Shown piece by piece: positions 1-5,876 of a DNA stretch of 5,881 nt. A model generated the notes under the pieces. It saw nothing but the letters and a program-made list of their open reading frames with translations, was not told the DNA's origin and ran no database searches. This DNA is from RPQK01 sp041946865. GTDB lineage: Bacteria > Acidobacteriota > UBA6911 > RPQK01. Both the position numbers and the translations under genes were made by a program. Position 1 is the first letter of the stretch. The number at the start of each line of letters is the position of its first letter. Location of the stretch: positions 1 through 5,881 of the forward strand of contig JBHGBF010000296.1 of assembly GCA_041946865.1 (NCBI GenBank). The letters run 5' to 3'.

Positions 1-5
1 CGCAT
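1..5 (-). CDS. Possible start of a divergent gene running off the left edge
   Basis: On the minus strand an ATG occupies bases 5 to 3, preceded by GGAG (bases 15 to 12) with a 6-base gap, which is ideal Shine-Dalgarno spacing. If real, the gene is transcribed leftward, and the palindromes at 68-90 lie in a region shared with the plus-strand gene at 239, an arrangement common for regulator/target pairs. Only one full codon is visible, so no product can be named. The call is uncertain. The same minus-strand frame is open further upstream to about base 53 (reading LRAKRQALLEFIM into the ATG). Two plus-strand frames are also open here, ending at stops at 63-65 and 70-72, so this could instead be the tail of a plus-strand gene. 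Confidence 0.25.
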
Positions 6-67
6 GATGAACTCCAAAAGCGCCTGCCGCTTCGCTCGCAGAAAACTGAGCGGTTACACAAGTGAGA

Positions 68-90
68 GTTAACAATCGATTGTTAACAAT
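68..90. promoter_or_regulatory. Overlapping palindromic operator (three TTAACAAT-type half-sites)
   Basis: GTTAACAATCGATTGTTAAC at 68-87 is a perfect 20-bp palindrome. ATTGTTAACAAT at 79-90 is a second perfect palindrome sharing its right arm. Together they give three half-sites of the form TTAACAAT: 69-76 (forward), 79-86 (reverse) and 83-90 (forward). The array ends 4 bp before a -35 box (95-100), which is where a dimeric regulator would act. AT-rich palindromes of this kind are typical of MarR, TetR or LacI family sites; I cannot say which. It does not resemble the HutC operator as I know it. Confidence 0.6.
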
Positions 91-94
91 TCTC

Positions 95-122
95 TTGACT
101 CCTGTTCTGAACCGGCGATAGT
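95..122 (+). promoter_or_regulatory. Sigma70-like promoter for the gene at 239
   Basis: TTGACT (95-100, 5 of 6 consensus matches) and GATAGT (117-122, 4 of 6) are separated by 16 bp. Transcription should start near 128-130, giving an untranslated leader of about 110 bases before the ATG at 239. The palindrome array sits directly upstream, so the promoter is probably regulated. No equally good promoter was found before hutU, so this one may drive the whole row of genes. Confidence 0.5.
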
Positions 123-129
123 CTGAGCC

Positions 130-142
130 CCTGACGGTCAGG
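130..142. repeat. 13-bp palindrome at the expected transcription start
   Basis: CCTGACGGTCAGG has 6-bp arms around a single central G. One unpaired base is too short for an RNA hairpin loop, so a DNA-binding site is the more natural reading. It coincides with the predicted start of transcription, a position typical of repressor sites. It is short enough to have arisen by chance. Confidence 0.3.
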
Positions 143-190
143 CACAGCGTCCGCCCCGGATGGCACCTAGCTCGCCGGAGGAGCCAAGTA

Positions 191-203
191 TCCGGCAGCC
201 GGA
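191..203 (+). other. Small hairpin in the 5' leader
   Basis: TCCGG-CAG-CCGGA can form a 5-bp GC-rich stem with a 3-base loop about 20 bases before the ribosome binding site of the gene at 239. It could affect leader folding or translation, but no known riboswitch or leader peptide is recognisable around it. Confidence 0.25.
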
Positions 204-223
204 CGCCCGGATCATTAGACGCC

Positions 224-229
224 AAGGAG
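224..229 (+). promoter_or_regulatory. Ribosome binding site deciding the start at 239
   Basis: AAGGAG lies 9 bases before the ATG at 239. It supports this start over the next in-frame ATG at 281, which lacks a comparable site. Confidence 0.7.
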
Positions 230-238
230 TGAGCAGTC

Positions 239-1102
239 ATGATCTCAGAAGCCAGGCGAGAGGTCGCAGTTACAAACGGGATGCCTCCATTAAGCGGTTC
301 TTGCGGGCTTCTCGATCGGTTCGTGGGCGGCACTCTTCGCGGGGATGATTACCTGCAACTTCTCTTTCACCTCGACAACTGTCCCCGCTGTTTCAACAGA
401 GTCCGTTCGTTTCCGGAGCAGAAACGACAGGAACTCTACGCCCTGGAAAACGGCTTGGAGGAAGCGGTGTTCGAAGAACTGGCAGCCGATCAGGAGGCAG
501 ATCAGGACGGAGAGGAGCTGACTATGTTGGTGCACGAGAGCAGGCCGCGACTGGCCGAGGTCCGCACAGAACAGGACTTGCCAAGCCCGCCAACCGATTT
601 CAGCCATGCCGCGAAGCTCCTCGAGCAGGAGATGGTCGTGGCTGACGAAGAAATCGAGAAGTTGAAGGCGCGGCTGTCGGCCCTCGAGACCAGGCGTGCG
701 GAACTCAAAGCGGATCTGGACCATCTCGAGGCGGCAACCCACATTCTCGAGCGGTTCACGGGTGCCAGCACGCCAAAAGTGGTCACCCCGGTGCCTTTCG
801 CCCGCTCGAAGATGAACTTCTCCTCTGTCACGCAGAGAGAAGCTATCCTGCAGGTCTTGGGCCAGTGCCCGTCTCAAGCGCTGAATAAGAAAGTGCTCAC
901 CCAAGCCCTGATCGATGGTGGGTTTCCCTTCAGATCAGTCGAAAGGACTGAACGGCAGAATGCGGTCTATCAGACTTGCAGGCGGATGGTGGAGGGAAAC
1001 GAATTGCTGATGACGATTCATGGCAGAGACGCGTTCTACCAACTTGTCAATGGCAACGGGTCCCGAAACGAACGTCACATCGTTGCCGAGGCCGTAAGCT
1101 AG
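239..1102 (+). CDS. Zinc-finger (anti-sigma-like), coiled-coil and winged-helix-like protein; function unknown
   Basis: A 287-residue protein, not recognised as a named family. Near the N-terminus, C22, H44, C48 and C51 form the C-x21-H-x3-C-x2-C pattern of the zf-HC2 zinc domain found in anti-sigma factors. Residues 56-120 are acidic and probably flexible. Residues 128-170 are a coiled coil: positions 128, 132, 135, 139, 142, 146, 149, 153, 156, 160, 163, 167 and 170 follow an unbroken 4-3 spacing and are mostly L, I or M, suggesting a dimer. Residues 197-270 (helices near REAILQVLGQ and KKVLTQALIDGGF, then a beta-like end around HGRDAFYQLV) resemble a winged-helix fold, which is inferred by eye. 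There is no membrane segment, unlike typical anti-sigma factors, so it is probably cytoplasmic. It lies 87 bp upstream of hutU on the same strand with no terminator between. A regulatory role is plausible but rests on architecture and position only. Confidence 0.8.
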   Translation: MISEARREVAVTNGMPPLSGSCGLLDRFVGGTLRGDDYLQLLFHLDNCPRCFNRVRSFPEQKRQELYALENGLEEAVFEELAADQEADQDGEELTMLVHESRPRLAEVRTEQDLPSPPTDFSHAAKLLEQEMVVADEEIEKLKARLSALETRRAELKADLDHLEAATHILERFTGASTPKVVTPVPFARSKMNFSSVTQREAILQVLGQCPSQALNKKVLTQALIDGGFPFRSVERTERQNAVYQTCRRMVEGNELLMTIHGRDAFYQLVNGNGSRNERHIVAEAVS

Positions 1103-1189
1103 GCATCCGCAAGCTGCCCTCTTACGTGTGCTTGTAGTCTCAGCCCGAACAATGGATTCTTGAAATGCCCGCTTGCGAAAAAGTGAACC

Positions 1190-2863
1190 ATGACTGAAAG
1201 CGGGACACCTCGAACTATTCGCGCTCCAATCGGAACGAGTCTCTCCTGCCTTGGCTGGCATCAGGAAGCTGCCCTTCGGATGTTGATGAACAATCTGGAT
1301 CCTGAGGTGGCTGAGAATCCTTCACAACTTGTCGTTTATGGTGGCGCGGGTAAGGCGGCGCGCGACTGGGATTCCTATGAGCGCATCGTCACGACTCTAA
1401 GGCGCCTCAAGGATGACGAGACTCTCCTTGTGCAGAGCGGGAAGCCGGTCGGTGTCTTCAAAACCACTAACTGGGCACCCCGTGTCCTGATCGCCAATGC
1501 TCACATCGTCCCCCGATGGGCCACCTGGGAGGAGTTCCGTCGTTTGGAGCATCTGGGCCTTACAATGTACGGTCAAATGACAGCGGGCTCCTGGATCTAC
1601 ATCGGGACTCAGGGAATCCTTCAGGGAACATACGAGACTTTTGCCGAGTGTGCCCGCAAGTACTTTGGAGGATCGCTCGCCGGTCGGATGGTTGTCAGCG
1701 CGGGCTTGGGTGGAATGGGCGGCGCTCAGCCCCTGGCGGTGACGATGAACGAAGGCGTGTTCCTCGGGATCGAAGTCGACCCCGAGAGGATCGAGCGCCG
1801 TGTTCGGACCGGCTATTGTGACCTGATGGAGACGGATCTGGAGCACGCCCTACAGCTTGTAATGTCGGCCAGACAGGCGAAACAGGCGTTGTCCGTGGGG
1901 CTGGTCGGAAACGTCGCCGAAGTCATGCCTGAACTCGTGCGACGGGGCATCGTTCCAGACGTGGTCACCGATCAGACATCGGCGCATGACCTGCGAGTCG
2001 GCTATATACCGGCAGGCTTCACACCCGAAAAAGCGCGCGACTGGCGAGAGAACCGGTACGACGATTACGAAGACACCGTCTTGGATTCGATGGCGACTCA
2101 CGTTTCCGCGATGCTCGAGCTTCAAAAGCTTGGCTCGATTGTCTTCGATTACGGAAATAATCTGCGCGGCCAGGTCGCTGACCGCCGCGGGTTCTCAGCA
2201 GCATTCAATATCCCCGGGTTTGTTCCGGAGTTTATCCGCCCGCTGTTCTGTAAGGGCTCAGGTCCCTTTCGGTGGGCGGCGCTTTCGGGAAATCCCGAGG
2301 ATATCCAGACAACTGACCGGGCGATTCTTGATCTGTTTCCCCAAAAACAATCGTTACGTCGGTGGATTAGCCAAGCGCAGACCAAAGTGCATTTCCAGGG
2401 CTTGCCGGCGCGGATTTGTTGGCTGGAGTATGGCGAGCGCGCCGAGGCCGGTCTTCGTTTCAATTGGCTGGTTCGGACAGGGAGAATCAAAGCGCCGCTC
2501 GTAATCGGGAGGGATCATCTGGACGCCGGGTCGGTCGCCTCCCCCAACCGGGAAACGGAAGGCATGAAGGACGGGTCTGACGCGATCGCTGACTGGCCGC
2601 TTCTTAACGCCATGCTCAACGTCGCCTGCGGAGCCAGTTGGGTCTCGATTCACCATGGGGGCGGAGTTGGGATCGGGTATTCAATCCACGCAGGCATGGT
2701 CTGTGTAGCGGACGGGACCTCGGCTGGCGACCAGAGACTCGAGCGAGTGCTGACGGCTGACCCGGGAACCGGGGTGATGCGACATGCCGACGCCGGCTAT
2801 GAAGAAGCCGTGCGGACGGCCCGGGAAAGAAGAGTGGATTTGCCAAGCGTGCTGAAAGAGTGA
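1190..2863 (+). CDS. hutU: Urocanate hydratase (EC 4.2.1.49)
   Basis: Catalyses hydration of urocanate to 4-imidazolone-5-propionate, the second step of histidine degradation, in the cytoplasm with tightly bound NAD+. At 557 residues it is full length for the family. Visible landmarks are the N-terminal block ending AALRMLMNNLDPEV, YGGAGKA (from Y50), QMTAGSW (from Q129), the glycine-rich NAD-binding GLGGMGGAQ (172-180), and C410 in RICWLEYGER. C410 matches in number the essential cysteine of the Pseudomonas putida enzyme. HHGGGVGIGYS begins at H488 near the C-terminus. The ATG at 1190 gives the family's usual N-terminus, although its Shine-Dalgarno is weak (GAAAAAG-like). The 87-bp gap upstream has no convincing promoter. 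hutH follows after 15 bp, so the two are almost certainly one transcript. No truncation or frameshift is seen. Confidence 0.97.
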   Translation: MTESGTPRTIRAPIGTSLSCLGWHQEAALRMLMNNLDPEVAENPSQLVVYGGAGKAARDWDSYERIVTTLRRLKDDETLLVQSGKPVGVFKTTNWAPRVLIANAHIVPRWATWEEFRRLEHLGLTMYGQMTAGSWIYIGTQGILQGTYETFAECARKYFGGSLAGRMVVSAGLGGMGGAQPLAVTMNEGVFLGIEVDPERIERRVRTGYCDLMETDLEHALQLVMSARQAKQALSVGLVGNVAEVMPELVRRGIVPDVVTDQTSAHDLRVGYIPAGFTPEKARDWRENRYDDYEDTVLDSMATHVSAMLELQKLGSIVFDYGNNLRGQVADRRGFSAAFNIPGFVPEFIRPLFCKGSGPFRWAALSGNPEDIQTTDRAILDLFPQKQSLRRWISQAQTKVHFQGLPARICWLEYGERAEAGLRFNWLVRTGRIKAPLVIGRDHLDAGSVASPNRETEGMKDGSDAIADWPLLNAMLNVACGASWVSIHHGGGVGIGYSIHAGMVCVADGTSAGDQRLERVLTADPGTGVMRHADAGYEEAVRTARERRVDLPSVLKE

Positions 2864-2878
2864 AAGACGGCGGCTGTC

Positions 2879-4381
2879 ATGCAATATGTCAAACTCGACA
2901 CGTTGTACGAGGACCTGAAAAGCCGTTTGCGTTCATTGAGCTTGGATCTCTCACCGGTTCACGCCGCGCGACGGCGGGTCGACGAAGCTCTGCACGGGAA
3001 CCAGGCCTACTATGGGATCAACACGGGTTTTGGCGCCCTAGCTCAGAAACGTATCCCACCCGACCAACTCCTGCAGCTTCAAAAGAACCTCCTGCTCAGC
3101 CATTCGGTCGGTGTCGGCGATCTAGTTCCCAAGGAAATCAGCCGGCTAATGCTGCTCTTGAAGCTCCACTCGCTCGGACTGGGGTATTCAGGTATCTCGG
3201 CTGAAACCTTCGAACGCCTGCTGTGCTTTGCGCATATGGAGCTTATCCCGGCGGTTCCGACCCGTGGAAGTGTCGGCGCTTCGGGCGACCTGGCGCCGTT
3301 GGCCCACCTATGTCTCCCTCTTATCGGCTTAGGCTGCTTCTGGGACGAGTCCGGGGCGGGGACCGTTCCGGCTCAACAGGTTCTTGCGCAGCAAGGTCTG
3401 GAACCGCTCACCCTGCAGCCCAAGGACGGGCTTTCACTCATAAACGGGACGCAGCTGATGTCCTCATACGGAGCCTATGTACTCGAGAAATGCCGCAATC
3501 TCGTGACCGTGGCTGACCTCGTATGCGCGATGAGCGTCGAAGCCTTGCGTGGAAGCGCTTGTCCGTTTGATCCGCGCGTTCAAGAGCTCAGGCCTGATCC
3601 TGGTCAGGCTCTCGTTGCCGAGAATGTGCGGATCCTGCTGCGCGACAGCGAAATCCTCGACTCCCATCGGAATTGTGGGAAGGTCCAGGATCCTTACTGC
3701 CTGAGATGCGCTCCCCAGGTCCACGGGGCGGTCCGGGATGCGCTCGTGTTTTCGTCCGGGACCGTCGAGGTGGAAATCAATGCCGTCACCGACAACCCAC
3801 TGGTTCTCGAAAACGGAGATATTCTCAGCGGGGGAAACTTCCATGGAGAACCGCTCGCTCTGGCTCTCGACTTTGCCGCCATTGCCCTGAGTGAGTTAGC
3901 CGCGATATCGGAGAGACGAACCTACCTGCTGCTTGAAGGACAGGACGGTCTTCCCAAGCTGTTGATGCGCGAGACGGGAATCAATTCCGGGTTCATGATG
4001 CCGCAATACACGGCGGCGGCCTTGGTCTCGGAAAACAAAGTCATGTCGCACCCTGCTTCTGTGGATTCGATCCCGACCAGTTTGGGTCAAGAGGACCACG
4101 TGTCCATGGGAAGCATCAGTGCGCTGAAGCTATTGCCCGTTTTTCGGAATGTCGAATGCGTGCTGGCCATCGAGCTTTTCACTGCCGCTCAGGCGCTTGA
4201 TTTCCGCAAACCGTTAAGACCCGGCCGTGGGGTCGAAATTGCACACGACTACGTGAGGTCGCTGATTCCTCACAAAGAAGCGGATCATCTGCTGCAGGAA
4301 GACCTCAGGGAGTGCATACGGGCCGTTCAGAGCCCGGAATTGGTGGCGGTAATGAGAGCGGCCGTCGGGAGGTTGAATTAA
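2879..4381 (+). CDS. hutH: Histidine ammonia-lyase (histidase, EC 4.3.1.3)
   Basis: Non-oxidatively removes ammonia from L-histidine to give urocanate, the first step of histidine degradation, as a cytoplasmic tetramer. The 500-residue length is normal. Residues A134-S135-G136, in GSVGASGDLAPLAH, cyclise to the MIO electrophile shared by aromatic ammonia-lyases. Other active-site residues align with the P. putida enzyme: Y45 in YGINTGFG, H75 in LSHS, N189 in INGTQ, Y273 and R276 in QDPYCLRC, F321 in NFHGEP, and E405 in QEDHVSMG. E405 favours histidine over phenylalanine as substrate. It starts 15 bp after hutU, with only a poor Shine-Dalgarno (around 2866-2873), so translational coupling is likely. 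Gene order U-H puts the second enzyme first. No hutI or hutG follows. Confidence 0.97.
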   Translation: MQYVKLDTLYEDLKSRLRSLSLDLSPVHAARRRVDEALHGNQAYYGINTGFGALAQKRIPPDQLLQLQKNLLLSHSVGVGDLVPKEISRLMLLLKLHSLGLGYSGISAETFERLLCFAHMELIPAVPTRGSVGASGDLAPLAHLCLPLIGLGCFWDESGAGTVPAQQVLAQQGLEPLTLQPKDGLSLINGTQLMSSYGAYVLEKCRNLVTVADLVCAMSVEALRGSACPFDPRVQELRPDPGQALVAENVRILLRDSEILDSHRNCGKVQDPYCLRCAPQVHGAVRDALVFSSGTVEVEINAVTDNPLVLENGDILSGGNFHGEPLALALDFAAIALSELAAISERRTYLLLEGQDGLPKLLMRETGINSGFMMPQYTAAALVSENKVMSHPASVDSIPTSLGQEDHVSMGSISALKLLPVFRNVECVLAIELFTAAQALDFRKPLRPGRGVEIAHDYVRSLIPHKEADHLLQEDLRECIRAVQSPELVAVMRAAVGRLN

Positions 4382-4390
4382 TCGCAGGCG

Positions 4391-4429
4391 AGGATTCGTC
4401 TTGACACCCCGGGCAGGATTGAGAGGATT
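4391..4429 (+). promoter_or_regulatory. Possible weak promoter with AGGATT repeats before the MBL gene
   Basis: The 94-bp gap between hutH and the MBL gene holds a perfect -35 box, TTGACA (4401-4406), but the -10 position is poor (GAGGAT at 4423-4428 after 16 bp, 3 of 6 matches). AGGATT occurs three times: 4391-4396, 4415-4420 and 4424-4429. A separate, activator-dependent promoter for the MBL gene is possible; read-through from hutH is equally possible. Confidence 0.25.
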
Positions 4430-4461
4430 GACGCCGCTTGAGCTTTGGGGTGTTGGAACAC

Positions 4462-4468
4462 AAAGGAG
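4462..4468 (+). promoter_or_regulatory. Ribosome binding site of the MBL gene
   Basis: AAAGGAG lies 7 bases before the ATG at 4476, the best Shine-Dalgarno in the window. It favours that start over the later ATG at 4494 (preceded only by GAGGCGGG) and over a TTG at 4401, which is better read as part of a -35 box. Confidence 0.7.
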
Positions 4469-4475
4469 CAGAAAC

Positions 4476-5570
4476 ATGTGCAGAGGCGGGATCATGTCGC
4501 GCGTGCCGACCGCAGTTTATTTGGTGCTTGTGTTTGCTTCGGTCCTATTCCTTGCCGGACTTCATGCCCAGGATTCCGTCAATGGGCGCCTCTTTCAGAC
4601 CGCGACCCATCGCTTCCAGGAAGTAGCTCCGGGTGTTTATTTTGCATCGGGAACGGGCAAAATCGTGACCCACAGCAACTCGCTGGTCCTCGTGACCTCG
4701 ACGGACACGATCATCGTGGATTCCCATGTGACGCCTCTTGCAGCGCGTGCACTGATTGCCTCTGTCAAAGAACTGACGGACAAACCGGTCAGGTTCCTTG
4801 TTAATACTCATTACCACTTCGATCACGTGCACGGTAACGAAGGTTTCCCAGCCGGCGTAAGCATCATCGGGCACGAAGGAACCCGCCAATATCTCCTTGG
4901 TGAGCCGCTGAAAGACCCGATCTATTTGGAAGCTGTCTCCCAGATGCGAAGTAGCGTTGAAACCATCAAGGGCAGGTTGGAGAAGGAGCCGGACCCGAAC
5001 GCAAAAAAGAAGTTCGAGGGGCAACTCGAGTCCGCCCAGGCATATCTCACTTCGCTGGTCGAAGCGCGGCCGGTCCCGCCTGATATCACGGTCGACAGCA
5101 GGCTCACGTTCTATCGTGATGGGCGCCCGATCGAATTGCTGTTCATGGGGCGAGGTCACACCGAATCCGACCTGCTCGTCTTTCTGCCGAAAGAGAAAGT
5201 TCTCTTTACTGGCGACTTTCTGTTGGCGAATCCCTCATACGCGGGAGATTGCTACCTCGATGAGTGGATAGAGACGCTGGAGAAGGTCAAGAAGCTGGAC
5301 TTCGATCGCGTGTTGCCCGGCCACGGCGCGCCGTTTCGAGACCGGGCTTACATGGATGCTTTCCAGAAGGTATTGCAAACGTTGTGGGATCAGCTCTCCG
5401 ACATGCGTAAAAAGGGCGTTCCGCCCGAGGAAGCTATCCGGAAAGTGGACTTGTCAGTGCCTCTCGCTTTCTACAATGCCGCCACGATTCCGAAGCATAT
5501 GAAGGAGCTTGACCCGCGTATCGCGCGGCGGGTTTATCAGCGGCTCGCGGAGCTGGAGGCGCATCGTTAG
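4476..5570 (+). CDS. Exported metallo-beta-lactamase-fold hydrolase, substrate unknown
   Basis: From the ATG at 4476 the protein has 364 residues. Residues 1-31 form a Sec signal peptide: R3 and R9, a hydrophobic run at about 12-29, and probable cleavage after LHA31 before QDS. There is no lipobox cysteine. The mature part has the MBL metal-ligand set: H112, H114, D116 and H117 in THYHFDH, H228 in GRGHTESD, D247 in TGDF, and H283 in PGHG. The bridging aspartate at 247, rather than cysteine or serine, is glyoxalase II-like, so a two-metal site is expected and a true B1 or B3 beta-lactamase is less likely. Residues about 150-210 form a mostly helical, charged insertion. The substrate cannot be told. 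It follows hutH by 94 bp, but its exported location argues against a direct role in cytoplasmic histidine breakdown. A probable terminator follows 23 bp after the stop. Confidence 0.88.
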   Translation: MCRGGIMSRVPTAVYLVLVFASVLFLAGLHAQDSVNGRLFQTATHRFQEVAPGVYFASGTGKIVTHSNSLVLVTSTDTIIVDSHVTPLAARALIASVKELTDKPVRFLVNTHYHFDHVHGNEGFPAGVSIIGHEGTRQYLLGEPLKDPIYLEAVSQMRSSVETIKGRLEKEPDPNAKKKFEGQLESAQAYLTSLVEARPVPPDITVDSRLTFYRDGRPIELLFMGRGHTESDLLVFLPKEKVLFTGDFLLANPSYAGDCYLDEWIETLEKVKKLDFDRVLPGHGAPFRDRAYMDAFQKVLQTLWDQLSDMRKKGVPPEEAIRKVDLSVPLAFYNAATIPKHMKELDPRIARRVYQRLAELEAHR

Positions 5571-5580
5571 GTTAGGCAAG

Positions 5581-5649
5581 TGTGCCAATTCAGACTGTCT
5601 CACCAGAGGGGTTCACCCCACCCCAGTGTGTCAGTTTTTGTGCCAGTTC
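5581..5649 (+). repeat. Direct repeat pair TGTGCCA(A/G)TTC
   Basis: TGTGCCAATTC (5581-5591) and TGTGCCAGTTC (5639-5649) match at 10 of 11 positions, 58 bp apart, flanking the terminator-like hairpin. A second pair, GTGTGTCA, occurs at 5626-5633 and 5803-5810. Spaced, near-identical short repeats are typical of transposase-binding sites at ends of IS21-type elements; that reading is inference only. Confidence 0.45.
5594..5639 (+). terminator. Probable rho-independent terminator
   Basis: ACTGTCTCAC (5594-5603) can pair with GTGTGTCAGT (5626-5635) at 8 of 10 positions. It encloses a GGGG-TTCA-CCCC hairpin (5608-5619), and five T bases follow at 5635-5639. It begins 23 bp after the MBL stop codon, as expected for the end of this transcript. 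The stem has two mismatches and internal unpaired bases, so termination may be partial. Confidence 0.4.
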
Positions 5650-5683
5650 CGCCTTCTAACTTGGTTGGTGTTGAGTCATTTCG

Positions 5684-5701
5684 CTGTAATTCCTGTAATT
5701 C
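5684..5701 (+). repeat. Exact 9-bp tandem duplication
   Basis: CTGTAATTC occurs twice in immediate succession (5684-5692 and 5693-5701). It could be a slippage product, a target-site scar or a pair of half-sites. It lies 12 bp before the inverted repeat that begins at 5713. Confidence 0.6.
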
Positions 5702-5712
5702 TGGAACGGCAA

Positions 5713-5791
5713 TGGACCCCGTTTAGGACGGTCGTTTCGGCTGAAACCCGCCTGGTGCAAGGGCCGGGGCTTTTGGCCCAAATAGGGTCCA
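5713..5791. other. Possible three-way-junction fold
   Basis: TGGACCC (5713-5719) and GGGTCCA (5785-5791) form a perfect 7-bp closing stem. Inside lie two hairpins: GTTTC-GGCT-GAAAC (5734-5747, 5 bp with a 4-base loop) and GGGCC...GGCCC (5761-5779, 5 bp with a 9-base loop). No T tract follows on either strand, so it is not a simple terminator. It matches no riboswitch or small RNA that I recognise. It may be a structured RNA, a recombination site or part of a mobile-element end. Confidence 0.4.
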
Positions 5792-5834
5792 AAAAGAGTT
5801 GTGTGTGTCAAGTTCAGCAATCTGCCATGGTGTC

Positions 5835-5864
5835 TTCAACTCAAGAATTAACCCTCGATATACT
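5835..5864 (+). promoter_or_regulatory. Promoter for a gene beyond the right edge
   Basis: TATACT (5859-5864, 5 of 6 matches) makes a good -10 box. The -35 is weak: TTCAAC at 5835-5840, 3 of 6 matches, with 18-bp spacing. Transcription would begin near 5871, just before CGGAG at 5877-5881. Confidence 0.4.
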
Positions 5865-5876
5865 GACTTTAACTGA

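Noticed and set aside
68..87. Palindrome as the stem of a transcription terminator
   Set aside because: It has no loop and is AT-rich with no T tract after it, and a promoter lies immediately downstream, so an operator is the better reading.
160..348. Open frame of 62 codons overlapping the start of the gene at 239
   Set aside because: It overlaps the better-supported gene in another frame, is arginine- and serine-rich in the manner of out-of-frame GC-rich DNA, and has no Shine-Dalgarno at a suitable distance.
290..904. Long minus-strand open frame of 204 codons opposite the zinc-finger gene
   Set aside because: It is antisense to a gene with clear motifs and a good ribosome binding site, and shows no recognisable domain; typical GC-driven shadow frame.
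1093..1126. CGTAAG/CTTACG inverted repeat spanning the end of the zinc-finger gene
   Set aside because: Only 6 bp with a 22-base loop, it overlaps the stop codon region and has no T tract, so it is not a credible terminator.
1132..1160. TTGTAG ... GATTCT as a promoter for hutU
   Set aside because: Both boxes are weak (about half consensus), no better than chance in this composition.
4545..5159. Minus-strand open frame of 204 codons opposite the MBL gene
   Set aside because: It covers the region encoding the MBL metal ligands on the other strand and has no recognisable motif.
4476..5570. MBL enzyme as a stand-in for imidazolonepropionase in the hut pathway
   Set aside because: Imidazolonepropionase is an amidohydrolase-fold cytoplasmic enzyme, while this protein has an export signal and an MBL metal site.
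5772..5811. Minus-strand promoter with TTGACA (bases 5811 to 5806)
   Set aside because: The -35 is perfect but no acceptable -10 exists at 16 to 18 bp, and no minus-strand open frame follows.
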